Of a DNA stretch of 64,000 nt, positions 11,870 through 23,589 are shown piece by piece. Below the pieces are notes generated by a model. The model was not told the origin of the DNA and did not search any database. It saw only the letters and a program-made list of their open reading frames with translations. Both the position numbers and the translations under genes were made by a program. The stretch covers positions 1,538,931 to 1,602,930 of the forward strand of contig NC_087386.1 in assembly GCF_963675165.1 (NCBI RefSeq), in the 5' to 3' direction. This DNA comes from Halichondria panicea. Its lineage: Eukaryota; Porifera; Demospongiae; Suberitida; Halichondriidae. Position 1 is the stretch's first letter. Every line of letters starts with the position of its first letter.

Positions 11870-13674
11870 TTATATTGCATCAATTCTTTTTATGAGATCA
11901 TCGTTTCTTGTGAGTAGACTCTGTGCAAAAAGAATGGGAAATGTGTCATATTACAATGCTCTCTTGTCAAATATGAAAAGTGTATACAACAGTGGAACCT
12001 CTGTGAACAACCACCTCCGAATAAAGGCCAGGCACCCAGGTCCCAAATGAACAGTTTGTGAACAGTTTGTGTACAAAACAACCTCTCAACAAAGGCCACC
12101 TCAGTCTGTATAAAAGCCAAAACATTGTTCCCCAGAGGTGTCCGTTACAGAGGGGTTCCACTGCACATTATAATTATTAATAGCGTATTGACAGTGAGGA
12201 GGTGCTATTATACAAGCTCCTGGGAGTATATATACTCACCTGTATTCTTACGACCGTTGACTTCTTCCTCCCTCTAATGAGCGTTTCTGTTGGAGGAATT
12301 ATCTGTACAGAAAAATAAATGCAGTGAGTGATATAGAGACCAAAGTCAGGAGATGTTAAATACAACTATGAGCATGCATAATAGGTTGCAGGTGATGGTA
12401 ACAAACAACAACAACTACGGGTAGCAAGGAATTAAAATTTAATACTTTAGTAGGTTCTATTGTTACCATAGAATCTAGTTTCTCCAGGTTTTGCATGAGT
12501 AGCTCTCCACACGCGAGACACCTCTTGTGTAGACCACGACAAGCATCGGCTATCAACTCAGTTTGGAGAAATCCCTGTGAGCAATGACAAAACTAATTGT
12601 GTGGCTAGCCATACCAATAATAGCCCCCAGGCCGAAAATGACAAATTATGGCCCCCTTAGATTTAAACACATAATTTGAAAGATCTCTTTCAACCCTCCC
12701 TTAATGGTTTGTAGGGATCTTTCAGCTGCCAACTTGAATTCCGGGAATGAATTTCAACAATGTTATAGAAAGAGACCATTCAATCAAAGTTCGAGAGATA
12801 ATTTGAAGTATTCGCCATACCATGGATTATAGTTTATAGCTATACTACCTCCAACCTTTTCAATCCCAGTGACCTCCTCTCTGATTCCCTCCATCTTCCT
12901 TGCTATGCCATCCACTGCACAGCTAAATTTCTCCACTTCTTTAGAGGAGGGGTCATCAGCTACTGCACTCTGTGAGGAGGGATAAACTACTTCAGAACAG
13001 GAATAAAAAAAAAACTCAGTGTACTGTGTGCAATCAAAATAGATTCCATTTCTTTTAGGAGGTACATGTACTAATGGTTAATTTTATCTCTGTTTTACGG
13101 ATCTAACCTTTCTTCCCAGAACCATTAATCTACTGCCTTGCTTGATTCCTAGTTCAGAAACCGTCTTGTAGTCATCTTGCAGTGTTTTACCTAGTATTAT
13201 TGTTACCTAGTATTATCGTTACATGTACCTAGTATTATTGGGTATACCGTAGAACATGGCTTCAGAATCATAAAATGCAACTTTTCCACAACATGAAAAG
13301 GCATACGGAATCTACCAGCATAATTGATATAGCATACAGTACATTAGTAGGTGTGGCAATGAAGGAGTTAGGGTTTATCGCAATTAACATTTTTGGGGTG
13401 TTTCACGTATATGCCCGGATATCTCTTCTGTACGCTAATACACTAGACATCACTGTCTTGTTAGCTTACCTTTGAATATAAGCTTTTGTGAGTCTATGGG
13501 AATCTGTGTCAGTGTTAATAGTGTGGTCTTGAGGTCTGCAACAACGCTGTCAGCACTCTGCACCTCAACAGCATGCCTGTCAGAACCTGTAGGAGCATTA
13601 GCAATAGTCAGAGGGTGTCTAGATACAATAGTATAGGCCTCCTTACCGTGACTGACTTGTACCTGGAAACTCAT
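11870..13674 (-). CDS. BAG1: BAG family molecular chaperone regulator 1
   Basis: Seven exons: 13647-13674, 13470-13586, 13108-13190, 12856-12969, 12467-12574, 12240-12302 and 11870-11920 give about 187 aa. Residues 1-76 are a ubiquitin-like domain (QKLIFKGKTLQDDYKTV, then ELGIKQGSRLMVLGRK). The rest is a BAG domain (VDGIARKMEGIREEVTGIEK, GFLQTELIADACRGLHKRC, then a short final helix LLTRNDDLIKRIDAI). The BAG helices bind the Hsp70 ATPase domain as a nucleotide-exchange factor, and the ubiquitin-like part links to the proteasome. The first intron is only 60 bp, a multiple of three and free of stops. Removing it gives VSHGSDRHAVEV, which fits the family better than the read-through form. Confidence 0.9.
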
Positions 13675-14199
13675 GCTGGGTGTTGGGTAAAGATCGCTAC
13701 ACCACAAGAGCTAAGCCAGGGTTGAGGTCCACCCACTACTTTGCATGTATGGCTGTACACCCATTTCTTTCTTTGCTGCCTCACTTTGTCTTATGAACAA
13801 TGACCCCTAGTAGTCCCATAGCCATCTATTAGTGTGTGCAGTTAGTTAGAATCAATCTCGTTTTTTTCGTGCACTTTTAGCTGACGAAATTCGGTCATTT
13901 ACTCTACTGATGTGCATATCTCCACCTCAATCAAGAGAAGCCAGTCTATCTGTTCAGTGTTTGAGAATAATTGTCTCATTGACGCTAGAGTCAGTATACT
14001 AGTGTATACAACCTATGTATACACTATAGTTAGTGATATACATAGTTTCACCATTAGGTTGCTCTGAATACAATTATAGTCTCTTTAATAGTCTAACTCC
14101 CCCTGGATCCGCCCCTGCTTTACACAATGACATTTTAGAGTACCTTTTGCTTTATGTTTTATTTCAAGTGAGGTGAAAAGGATTATAACTAGCTGCTAA
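13675..14199. other. Intergenic, start of transferase-receptor array
   Basis: About 525 bp between the BAG1 start and the first transferase start. It contains a receptor exon fragment (13915-13985, listed separately) and, from about 14055, the conserved 5' flank found before transferase copies (for example GGTTGCTCTGAATACAATTA, also at 37830). Nothing else was recognised. Confidence 0.5.
13915..13985 (-). pseudogene. Fragment of Ig-receptor exon 2
   Basis: The minus strand encodes the end of the receptor N-terminal domain (QIDWLLLTEVEI type). It ends at the same internal point (…GAGAATAATTGTCTC on the plus strand) as truncated receptor copies 1, 3 and 4. It shows that another repeat unit once lay upstream of the array. 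Confidence 0.6.
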
Positions 14200-17100
14200 A
14201 TGATAGTTACAAGAAGAAAGCTGTTTGTTGGAGTTGTCCTTACCATTCTTGGATGCATTGCCTTATTTATAGTGAGTTCAAGATTATAGGCACCTACAAG
14301 AGTTCCTAATGAAGTCTTGGTAACCTAAGTATGTATAGTCTTGCGAGTGCGACATCTTCCTAAAAGGGATATTCTCCCCCCTCACCAACGTCTGCTCGCG
14401 AGACTACCTAGTGTGAGGTTTGTCAAATATACTGGTACATGTCAAGAGCATGCACAAGGTTTTATAAATGCATGAAGGTCTTTACTAATTTAAAAGCATG
14501 AACTTTCGAATCTAGGTTGCATGCTTAAGGCATAGACTAAGTAGATCTATAAGCTTACTGAATCGAAGGCTAGTACAGTTGTGCTAACAAAATTTACTGT
14601 CACACGGGATCAAGAAAGTTCAAACTTCTTGATTCTTAGTCATTGCATAAGGCTATAACTATCACCTGCACGTTCCTCATGCTTTTTCTGTGCTTATACT
14701 AATTACCTGTTTAGTAAACCCTCATGCTTTTAGTACCTTCAAGTTGATGCTTTTAGTTTTTAGTATAATACACATGCACATCATGCTTTAATATCTCACT
14801 ATTAATAACTTCTGTGCGTTGCGTAATTATGGCGCAAACGTCATCAATTGCGAGATGCTCACGTGCAATTGACAGGATGTCACGTTACTTTGTGCACAGT
14901 GTTTGTGTAGAAGTATCAGTAGTTCGACACTCTTTTCTTCTTATGCACTCTTGGTATTACTGTAGAATCTTTGCCAACAACACATGAATAAAAGTGTTGA
15001 GCATTATGCGTTCCTTAGAGAAATGCTTTAATATCTTCATGCATTTACCATAAGAGAGTTGTGGGAAGCAAAAATAATATGGAATTCGCAAAACTAATGA
15101 ATTCACTCAAAACACATCTTGGAAAACTTGACCAATCAGAAGAGTTTGACGTCATTGGGTAACAATTATTACAGGCGCCCTCGTGCTGGGCAATAAATAA
15201 AGTACAAGAGGAGTATGCAACTCCCACGCTAGGGGTTGGTAGATTATGCTCGAGATATTACCTATTATGCTATTCTCAAGTAAACAGCCTATTATTCTTG
15301 CCTATTATTCTTTTCAAATCGCCTATTATTCCCACATTATTCCTCTAAAGCACAACATATGTACATGTAGGCCCCATATCATGTCGTCACACAACTAACA
15401 TCAAACTATAATAATTGCCACGTGACTCTATCTATATTAATGAATTGCAAGGAGATAATTAACCACCAGTACTTCCAAATGTTTATACTACTGTACAACT
15501 CCTATATACTGACCTGTATTCTGCCTATTATTCTCATAATCGCATGTTGTCCTATTGTTCACTGTGATTTGTACAGTGATTAATCGCGTATCAGTAATTG
15601 CACGTCGTCAAGGCAGTAATTGCACGTCGTCATTAATGACATGCAATTACTGCCTTGACAACCGCACGTTCGAATAACGGCCGTGGCTAATTTTTTACTG
15701 AAACTGCAGCTAAAAGTGTCCTTAAAACTGCATCACAAACGATTAACAATCAATAGTATAATAGCTACTCGTGCAATAGGGGATTAATAGCACTCATAAC
15801 AAGCACTGGCAAAGTTAATAGCACTCGGCTGCACCTCGTGCAATTAGTATCCTTGCCATTGCTTGTTACTCGTGCTATTACATATTCCATATAGGAATGA
15901 GTAACTCTCTACGCTTTTACTGGTGTGTTGCAAAGATTTTGCAAACTCCTGTAAATATACCCTCATCTTTTTAGTAATACCGTAGTTATGACAGTGGCGT
16001 AATAAGGGGGGGCTCCAGGGGCTGGAACCCCTCCATCTATCTAGGGCTATTATACTTATCAAGCTGCATGCATCCATTATGTAGATGGCGTACTTCAAAA
16101 AATTAGAGCCCCCCTAATTGAGAAATTTCCTACGCCACTGTATGATATACTGTCTATATGCTTATTATATAAACATCCCTATTATTTACTAATTTATATA
16201 TACCGCCATGCATGCATGTATTTAATAAAATAACACAAAAATATTTTCATGAATATTTTGACACAGACGGCACTCCATGCATAACCTAGAGCTCTTTCCA
16301 GTATTGGGGGAGGCGGCTCAGAAATTCCAAGTGCATATATAAGGTCCACAGGGAACCCTTGTAAACTATATAATGTATGCTCACATGCATTGATGTGCAT
16401 GTAATTATATGTGTAATTAAATCCTACTTCCACATATACAGTGTGGACATACTCCACTCTTGTGGACAAATCACTTCCCCCGTGACTCTCGCATGATGCA
16501 ATGTAGTTCAAGCATCTATAATTTGAAATTCAATGAATTCAACTGTTCTCTGCTCTTCAAGGGTGATGCAGAGGAAATTGCAAAGGCTAAATCGATTGAT
16601 AACAAATCCAAATGGCCAGTTCCATCAGATGACGAGTTCTACAAACTTGCTGACAGTTGTGACTGGATAAAGAAAGAGTTGGATCGAGATTACTACGTGT
16701 CTGAGCAAGAACGGCAATTTCCACTAGCATTTGCTCTAAGTGTATATCAGTCACCTTATCAGATATTTCGGTTTCTCAAAGTTATCTATAGACCTCACAA
16801 TTTGTACTGCATTCACTATGATAAAAAGTCCAGCGAACCATTTAAGAAGCTGATGATCACCATTGCTGCTTGTCTGCCCAATATGATTGTTCCCAGCAAG
16901 ATTGCTGATGTCACATGGGGCTGGCATACTATAGTCGATGCTCAGATGAATTGTATGGAAGATCTCTACGAGCTGCGATACAAATTTCCTTGGAAGTATG
17001 CAATCACTCTGTGTGGGAAAGAAGTTCCCCTGAGAACTAATAAAGAAATGGTTCAAACTTTACACAAGTTGAACGGTACTTCAGCAGTAGTTCTAACAAG

Positions 17101-17771
17101 ACATTTAAAAACTGAATTCGAATATTGGACATATAAATATTCACTTTCCGGAGACTCCGTGGTGCAATTGAAGGAAAAATTGGATCCAATACCATTTAAT
17201 CTCACAATGGCCAAAAGTATGGCATACTACGGGTTATCAGAGACGTTTGTTAACTATTTATTGCACAATGAAGAGGCTGTTAAGTTTCGGAGATTTATGG
17301 AGGATACTAAAATAGCTGATGAGCATGTTGTTGCTACCCTCTTCAATCGAACAGGTATGTCATATACAGAGCTTTTATAGCAACACATTGTTAGCTAGTG
17401 AGAGCCTGCATCTATATATACGTGAGTAGATACTGGTGGATGCATAATTATACATACATGCAGGTGTACCTGGTGGAAGAAATGAAAGATATGTACATCT
17501 TATACCCACAACTTCCTCCTATTTGTGGCTTTCCTCCACGGCAGAGAAGAAGCTATGCACTGGTTGGAATGTGCACAATATTTGTACCATAGCAAATGGC
17601 GACCTACAGCAACTAGACTATACGTTCGACCCTAAGAAATATCATCAAACTTTCTTCCACAACAAGTTTTTCATTGAGAGAGATCGGGCAGTGATGGACT
17701 GTGCTGAGGAAGAGCTCCTCAGGAGAAACAGAGAAGAATGTTTGAGTGACAATGCACTGAGCATGCACTAG
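14200..17771 (+). CDS. GT14 core-2 beta-1,6-N-acetylglucosaminyltransferase-like, copy 1
   Basis: Exons 14200-14271 (phase 0), 16442-17354 (phase 1) and 17464-17771 give 430 aa, close to the 428 of human GCNT1. Exon 1 encodes a short basic cytoplasmic end and a membrane anchor (MIVTRRKLFVGVVLTILGC), as in type II Golgi enzymes. The catalytic region follows GCNT order: FPLAFALSVYQSPYQIFRFL, RPHNLYCIHYDKKS, ADVTWGWHTIVDAQMNCMED, WKYAITLCGKEVPLRTN, then ADEHVVATLFNR, whose Glu fits the catalytic base of GCNT1, and FHNKFFIERD near the end. The expected role is adding branching GlcNAc to O-glycans in the Golgi. It appears intact. A receptor gene converges on it 140 bp downstream. Confidence 0.85.
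14963..15942. repeat. AGAATCTTTGC inverted-repeat element split by inserted DNA
   Basis: The left end at 14963-15010 (GAATCTTTGCCAACAACAC) and right end at 15885-15942 (TACTGGTGTGTTGCAAAGAT) match the ends of the small element seen whole at 29509-29653. About 840 bp of other sequence lies between, including AT-rich DNA with repeated CCTATTATTC motifs (15250-15560) and a hairpin at 15594-15670. Confidence 0.5.
15594..15670. repeat. Hairpin-forming inverted repeat in transferase intron 1
   Basis: GTAATTGCACGTCGTC occurs twice in direct orientation, followed by a complementary arm through GACATGCAATTACTGCC. It is present in both segmental copies (second copy about 44385-44455). It may be the end of a decayed element. 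Confidence 0.5.
15992..16140. mobile_element. Small non-autonomous transposon, CAGTGGCGTA ends
   Basis: A 149-bp element begins CAGTGGCGTAA and ends TTCCTACGCCACTG. TATGA lies immediately on both sides (15987-15991 and 16141-16145). CAGTGGCG-type termini are typical of hAT-like MITEs, though the usual hAT duplication is 8 bp, so the superfamily is uncertain. The same insertion is in the second segmental copy at 44774-44926 and therefore predates the duplication. Confidence 0.65.
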
Positions 17772-18179
17772 TTAAAATTTTATACATTAATTATGACTTG
17801 AGAAATCAAATTAGGAACTGAGTGCAAATATGTCTTTCTTGCAGTAACCTATGTTATGTTTTTATTCAGGCATAGCTGTTTGTGCAAGGTGATAAAACTT
17901 AAAGTCATAACTCACCTATCCATGTCCATAGAGTTGCTTTCGTGTTCTCTAACTATCTTGATTACAATTATGACGATGATAAGCGTGATAACAATCACAA
18001 TCATAAGAAGTATAATCACTCCAAGAATAGCTTCGATAAGCAGCCCAGAGTTGTCTCCAGTCCCTGCAGTAGTGGGAGGAGTGTTGGGAGGTGCGGTAGG
18101 CACGACAACAACAGCATCCGTGGCTACGGGAGAGAGGACATTAATATGAGAGTGAAAACTATATTATTATCAGTACAGT

Positions 18180-18774
18180 CAGGAGCACATTACAGAAGGA
18201 GCGTCTAACTATGCATGGGTTCGGAAATCGCATCTCATGTGCTTTCCTAAACGCCGCATTGCCTTATAAGAAAATGTGTAAGTACTGTGTACATAAATTA
18301 CAGACCGCAGTCAGCCTGTGAATATCATTATAAACGGATTTTGTATGTAGTGCAGCAGTAGGAGAGCTAGGTTGAGCTAGAAAGAGCTAAAATGAATAGC
18401 TAGATCTTTGATGGATGTTGGTATACATCATGGAAGAGACTGTCATAGGTGAGGTAAAGAAAGTTCTAAAATAGGAGCATATCCAGTCACTTTGTACAGA
18501 GAAAGTTAGACTAACACATACTAGGCGTTTTGTTTTTGCAGTAGGGAGTCTTACTGGGGTTCTTAGAAGAGAGAGCTTACTACCAGGCCTATAGCTAGCT
18601 AGCTAGCTGTAGCTTTTCACTTTTATTGACCTATGCTTGGTAAAAGTGCACCGTCAGCTCAATTAGCATTCGCCCGCAGACCCACTTAGTGGTTTTGCAT
18701 ATAAGGTAATGCTTTGCAAACTTCCACGAGATGCGATTCCCGAGGTAAGACGCTCCTTCTGTAATGTGCTCCTG
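18180..18774. mobile_element. Non-autonomous DNA transposon with 7-bp target duplication
   Basis: A 595-bp insertion in receptor copy 1 with terminal inverted repeats of about 26 bp (start CAGGAGCACATTACAGAAGG, end its complement). GTACAGT flanks both sides (18173-18179 and 18775-18781). The paralogous site at 46983-46996 reads straight through with a single GTACAGT, giving an exact empty site. No coding capacity was seen. Ends resemble the 206-bp element at 24874-25079, which also has a 7-bp duplication. Confidence 0.85.
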
Positions 18775-19871
18775 GTACAGTCAAACCTATTGAATGTACT
18801 TTAATAGCCTTTTGCTCAAATTATGAAGGTTGAAAATTTGTCCCAAAATGGTCAGTTTATTATAATTATAATCGGGATTTTTTAGGATCCCTTAAAGTAG
18901 CATAGTGGATAATTAATTTTTCGTTGGTGCAAATTTTCGAATGAACTATTTTAACTATTCGTACAGCTCAAGATAGTGACGTAGATAGAACCTAGGCTAT
19001 TATGCCAGAACAATTTCTTTTTGATGATACTCTACAATAGGAAAAATTCCACCATATGAAAATAACCCGCTATAATTATATATCATGGTATTCAGCTCTG
19101 ACCCCAGTACAACTACATGCATGTGCCAGTGGGATACAGTAGATCTATATTGCACTCACTCAGGACAATTGTTTGCATGGTGACATTGTTCATTTGGCTC
19201 GAGATACAAGTATAAATTCGTGTGCTAGTCGTAAGTGGGTCTCTTGTCAGATTCACAGTCAGTGTGCTGATCAAACTTGGTATAGGTTGTGCCCCTCCAT
19301 TCTGAATAAACATGTCTCCTTGCTCCGGACGTGATGGTATTAACTAAGTCATTGGATAGTTCATTGTTAGATGTTAGATAGTTGCCAAGTGATCGAAGGA
19401 ACATTCATTGAAAGGTATAAATATAATATAGCCATGCATAGAGAGAGCACCTCAGCACTGCACTGCATGTCATCACTGGCTGTAACTTGAATCATTCCAT
19501 TCTCAGCTTGTAGAGTACCTGCAGCAAAGATAGGAGACATTGACACATTGTACAGTGCACAATTTGTATGATGCAACAGAACTGTAAATTTCATCTTAGC
19601 GTACTATGTCTTCTTTTTCTATCGTATAAATGTACTGTTTTATCTGTCAGTGAGAGGGTAATATCAACGCTATATGACGCCATTGTTCCAAAATTAATGT
19701 TCTGAATGTGTGAGTGGTCTGACATTGGCATCATTACTGCTGAGTGGTGATAGCTCCAGAACACTAGTCCTCCCAGCATTGAGTACTCGTGCTGGAGGGA
19801 GGGGGTCACCAGTAAGCCGAGTCCAGGTCCATGCAGTCAAACTGTCCCTCAGTGACAGAGAAGGTTAGGCT

Positions 19872-19926
19872 TAGACTCGCCAGCCAGCCCTTCCTTACCC
19901 CGAGGAAGGGCTGGCTGGCGAGTCTA
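19872..19926. repeat. 55-bp perfect hairpin insertion
   Basis: Two 24-bp complementary arms (TAGACTCGCCAGCCAGCCCT...) around a 7-base loop sit inside the Ig1 exon of receptor copy 1. The equivalent place in receptor copy 4 (near 48050) lacks it, so it arose after the duplication. Confidence 0.7.
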
Positions 19927-20165
19927 GGTCAGGCTGAGTGATGAGTTGACAGTTGGTGGGTAGATGGTCCCCACAGTGTCCGGGGTGAAGGTGATGGGAG
20001 GAGGGTTGAGGAGAGTTACAACTGGAGGGGTGGAAGGATGAGTAAGGTATACAGTTCATGTTCAATTTGATATTGTCTGTACCTGACTCTGATGTGCAGA
20101 TCTCCACCTCAGTCAAGAGAAGCCAGTCGGTCTGTTCAGTGTTTGAGAATAATTGTCTCTTTGAA

Positions 20166-20743
20166 AATAAAGCCACTGCATGCATGCTTGCTGTTGTTTT
20201 AGTCCATTTCTGCCCAAGCTTTCAATTGTACGCAAATACACATGCCTAGAACCATTCCCAGAGCATTCTTTTTGGGGGTGCACTTAATATGTGCGCACAC
20301 GCGTATCAACTTCTCCTCTAAGCTTTTTCTACTATCCATGCTCTAAGTGATTAGCCCTCTTCCTACACCACTGCTATCAACATGTTCACATTTCAAAGTG
20401 CTAGGAGTAGGATTTACTGCAACCCTATATAGCTGCTAGATTTATAGTACACAGTTAACACTAGGCCAATTTTTGATTTGATACTGTAAGTAAAGAAACC
20501 ACCCATGCATGTTTACATTGTGGTTTACCATCTGTGTGCGTGTGTGTGTTGCAAAACTGTTGTACATGCATAGTTTGTATAACGGCATTATAACAAACTA
20601 TACAACCCATTATAATAATGGCTTGACCACACTATTAGACTATCTAGCACAATGAATAGTCTCTGCACAATGACATTTGAAGAAGAGTAGCTTCTGCTTT
20701 TTCAAGTGAGGTGAAAAAGATTATAGGTCTACTGCTAGTTATA
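20166..20743. other. Intergenic between receptor copy 1 and transferase copy 2
   Basis: About 580 bp that match 48291-48902. No gene was found. A short TG tract lies near 20535-20550, and the conserved 5' flank of the transferase begins about 20640. Confidence 0.4.
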
Positions 20744-20821
20744 ATGATAGTTACAAGAAGAAAGCTGTTTGTTGGAGTTGTCCTTACCAGTCTTGCAATT
20801 GGATGCATTGCCTGCATAGCA
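20744..20821 (+). CDS. Transferase copy 2, separated exon 1 (membrane anchor)
   Basis: Seventy-eight bases encode MIVTRRKLFVGVVLTSLAIG plus CIACIA and end at a GTGAGT donor in phase 0. This is exon 1 of a GT14 gene. The matching exon 2 is not found within the next 1.5 kb as in copy 5; it lies at 29948. Between them is about 7.6 kb holding a truncated receptor and the sulfatase. Splicing across that distance is possible in principle but unproven. Confidence 0.65.
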
Positions 20822-21280
20822 GTGAGTTCAATATTCTATATATAAAGGAATATACTAAGTAGATCTATATGTCTTGCGAGTGCGACATTTTCCTAGAGGG
20901 AACATTCCTCCCCCCCCCCAAATTTGCGCGAGACTACTTAGTATATATATGGGGTTCCATTTGTGTCAAATAATTTTAGTACATGTCAAGAGCACTATAA
21001 ATGCATGAGGGTATTTACTAAAAGCGTGAGGGTAATTACTAAAAGCATGAACCTCAGGGGTATTTATATATATATATAGCTTCCAATCCAGGTTGCATGC
21101 ATGCTTGCTTTGATTTGAAGCTATTATTTCCAAATTATAGTGTAAGGCATAGACTAAATAAGCCTAAGCTCTGAAGGCTATATATACATTTGTGCCAACA
21201 GAATTTACTGTGTAATTATCGGTATATAAATACATACAAGCTTTATATCTTCATGCATGCATTTACCATAAATACTATAA

Positions 21281-21778
21281 TGGAGTTTGTAGAATCTTTG
21301 ACAACACATGAATAAAAGATAGTGTTGAACATTAGGCCACTCCAAGTGATACTCTGGTTTCTGGTCCACCGGCCGCATCAGATTTTATTCTTGGATTTCT
21401 ATCTCATTATTGGATTTCTATCCCATTATTTCTACTACACATGCGCATAATGGTCCATGTGGTACAAAATAGTGTGATATAATGTCATTTGCAAAATAAT
21501 GAGATTCATAAGGTGAAATTGATAATGACACAATGAGAAAAGCCGCCCGCCCGCATGCAATTAGAAAAACTTCAGGACCAGAAACCAGAGTGTCACTTGG
21601 AGTGGCCTTACAATAATGTATGGGAAATGTTCATACACATAAAAGTAGTAAAACAGACCACAGTGCATGTGTACACATATTCCATATAAGGAACACGTGT
21701 ACACATATTCCATATAAGGAACACGTAACGCTCTACGCTTTTACTGGTGCATGTGTTGCAAAGATTCTGCAAACTCCA
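21281..21778. mobile_element. TGGAGTTTG element with nested Harbinger-type insertion
   Basis: The left end is TGGAGTTTGTAGAATCTTTG and the right end is its near complement (AAGATTCTGCAAACTCCA). The element was about 200 bp before a 273-bp insertion at 21335-21607; the uninterrupted counterpart is at 49428-49629. A 33-bp stretch (ACACATATTCCATATAAGG...) is tandemly doubled here only. Confidence 0.65.
21335..21607. mobile_element. PIF/Harbinger-like MITE, TTA target duplication
   Basis: 273 bp with inverted ends of about 30 bp, start GGCCACTCCAAGTGATACTC and end GTGTCACTTGGAGTGGCC. TTA is duplicated at 21332-21334 and 21608-21610. The paralogous site at 49475-49485 reads GAACATTACAATAATG with a single TTA. 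A 3-bp TWA duplication and GGCC-type ends fit PIF/Harbinger. Confidence 0.8.
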
Positions 21779-21822
21779 GTACTCTCATGCTTTTAGTAAT
21801 AAATAGCTTGATGCTTTACTAC

Positions 21823-21984
21823 AGAATCTTTGCAACACATGAATAAAAGTGTTGAGCACTGGGGTTCCTTATATTAAATGGTCATACATTAAAACAGACC
21901 ACAGTGTGTACATGCACGTATTCCATATAAAGGAATGCGTGGCGCTTCTACGCTTTTATACTGGTGTGTTGCAGCAAAGTCCTG
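21823..21984. mobile_element. Second AGAATCTTTGC element
   Basis: A further copy of the same inverted-repeat family (AGAATCTTTGCAACACATGA at the left), directly after the first. Its counterpart is at 49674-49837. Confidence 0.55.
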
Positions 21985-23589
21985 TAAATAAATACCCTCA
22001 TGCATGCTTTAGTAATAGTTATGATACTGTCTATACTATCATTTTTTTATATCAAGTCATGCTTTTACTTAATATATACCGCGGCCATGGATGCATGCAA
22101 TTACAATAATCTTGTCATGAATATTTTGCGACGGCACCCCATGCATAACCTAGAGCTATTTCCAATATTGGGGGAGGCTCAGAAATTCCATGTACGTATA
22201 TAAGATACACAGGGAGGCTCGGACGTGATGGTATTAACGGAGTCATTGGATAGTAGTTCATTGTTAGATAGTCGCCAAGTAATTGAAGGAACAGCCATTA
22301 AAGGACGGTAGCCAGAGAGAGAGCACCTCAGCACTGCACTGTTATTACTGGCTGTAACTAGAATCATTCCATTCTCAGCTTGTAGAGTACCTGCAGCAAA
22401 GATAGGAGACATTAAACACATTGCACACCACATAATACCACACAATCAGTATAGCTGTTGCTCTATGCTGTACTTTTAATATAGAAAGCTTAGTGATATA
22501 GCCCTCTATCATAATTACCTGGCAGTAAGAGGGTGATATCAACGCTATTTGACACCGGTGTTGTTTCAAATGCTCCGCCGAATGTGTGAGTGGCCAGACA
22601 TCGGTAGATACCGGCATCATTACTGCTGAGTTGTGATAGCTCCAGAACACTAGTCCTCCCAGCATTGAGTACTCGTGCTGGAGGGAGGCCTAGGGTGTCA
22701 CCAGTAAGCCGAGTCCAGGTCCAGACAAACCGTCCCTCAGTGACAGAGCAGGTCAGGCTGAATGAGGAGTTGATGCTGGGTGGGGAGATGGTCCCCACAG
22801 TGTCCGGGGTGAAGGTGATGGGAGGAGGAGTGGGGAGGGGTACAACTGGAGGGGTGGAAATATGTGTATAAGGTACAGTGTTCAATTTGATATTGCCTGT
22901 ACCTGATACTGATATGCATATCTCCACCTCAGTCAAGAGAAGCCAGTCGATCTGCTTAGTGTTTGAAAATTTGAATATAATTGTGAAGGTATCACTGGTA
23001 GGAGTCAAAGACAGTAATTCTGGGATAAGGGTGACACTTCGTTGTCCATTATCGTCCAGGGTCAAGTCATCATTACCCTCCAGTTGATATGGATGGTCAC
23101 TAGATGGTGAGGTTATTCTGATATTGTAAGGTAGTCCAATTCTTCGCGAGGGAATGTTGTAGAAGTAGAGATTGAGTCCCTCCACGTATGTAGTGACCAT
23201 AGTAGTAAAAGTGAATGAGATACTGACAGTCTGATCCCAAGCATGGCCAACAAAGGTACCATCATCAAGAGTTTGTGAGCCCAAGACTTCATCACCTAGT
23301 CTTTCAGTAGGAAGTGCCACAAATCCTGGTCCTATACACGTGACAGTAGACATGCTAGTAGACGATGTACAACCACCCAGTGTGCTCTGTCCCTCAAAGT
23401 CACTGGGGGGTGGGGTAACCGTGTACCATGACCATGTCCTGTCTGTGTGTGTATGTGTTTGAGGTTTTGAAAAAAAATAAAAATAAAATGTAGGTGGAAT
23501 TGTGTTGTCTGCAACGTATACTAGCTCAAACGGAATGCTTGATAGATTATTCTTATGGGTGTATTTACGACGAGATTTGTATTTAGGGA

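Larger units (their letters stand above)
17912..20165 (-). pseudogene. Ig-domain receptor copy 1, truncated and frame-broken
   Basis: Recognisable parts run right to left: the end of the N-terminal domain (about 20088-20165, cut off upstream), Ig1 (about 19640-19835), Ig2 (about 19150-19515) and the membrane exon (17912-18119, SGLLIEAILGVII then a run of hydrophobic residues). The signal-peptide exon and most of exon 2 are missing. Ig1 and Ig2 no longer read through in one frame. The cytoplasmic tail stops soon after the membrane span (REHESNSMDMDR), without the tyrosine motifs of the intact copy. A 595-bp transposon lies in the intron before the membrane exon. Confidence 0.8.
14196..22210. 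repeat. Segmental duplication, copy A
   Basis: This block matches 42970-50095 in order and orientation almost base for base: transferase exon 1, its 2.2-kb intron, exons 2-3, receptor copy 1, and exon 1 plus intron of the next transferase. The intron 14280-16440 is nearly identical to 43055-45228. Length differences come mostly from later insertions in copy A at 18180, 19872 and 21335. Confidence 0.85.

Noticed and set aside
15045-15227. Minus-strand 60-residue frame, also at 43824
   Set aside because: It lies inside duplicated intron DNA, is short, and has no motif.
16751-17056. Minus-strand frame MNHFFISSQGNFF..., seen in every transferase copy
   Set aside because: Exact antisense of the conserved catalytic exon; conservation comes from the sense strand.
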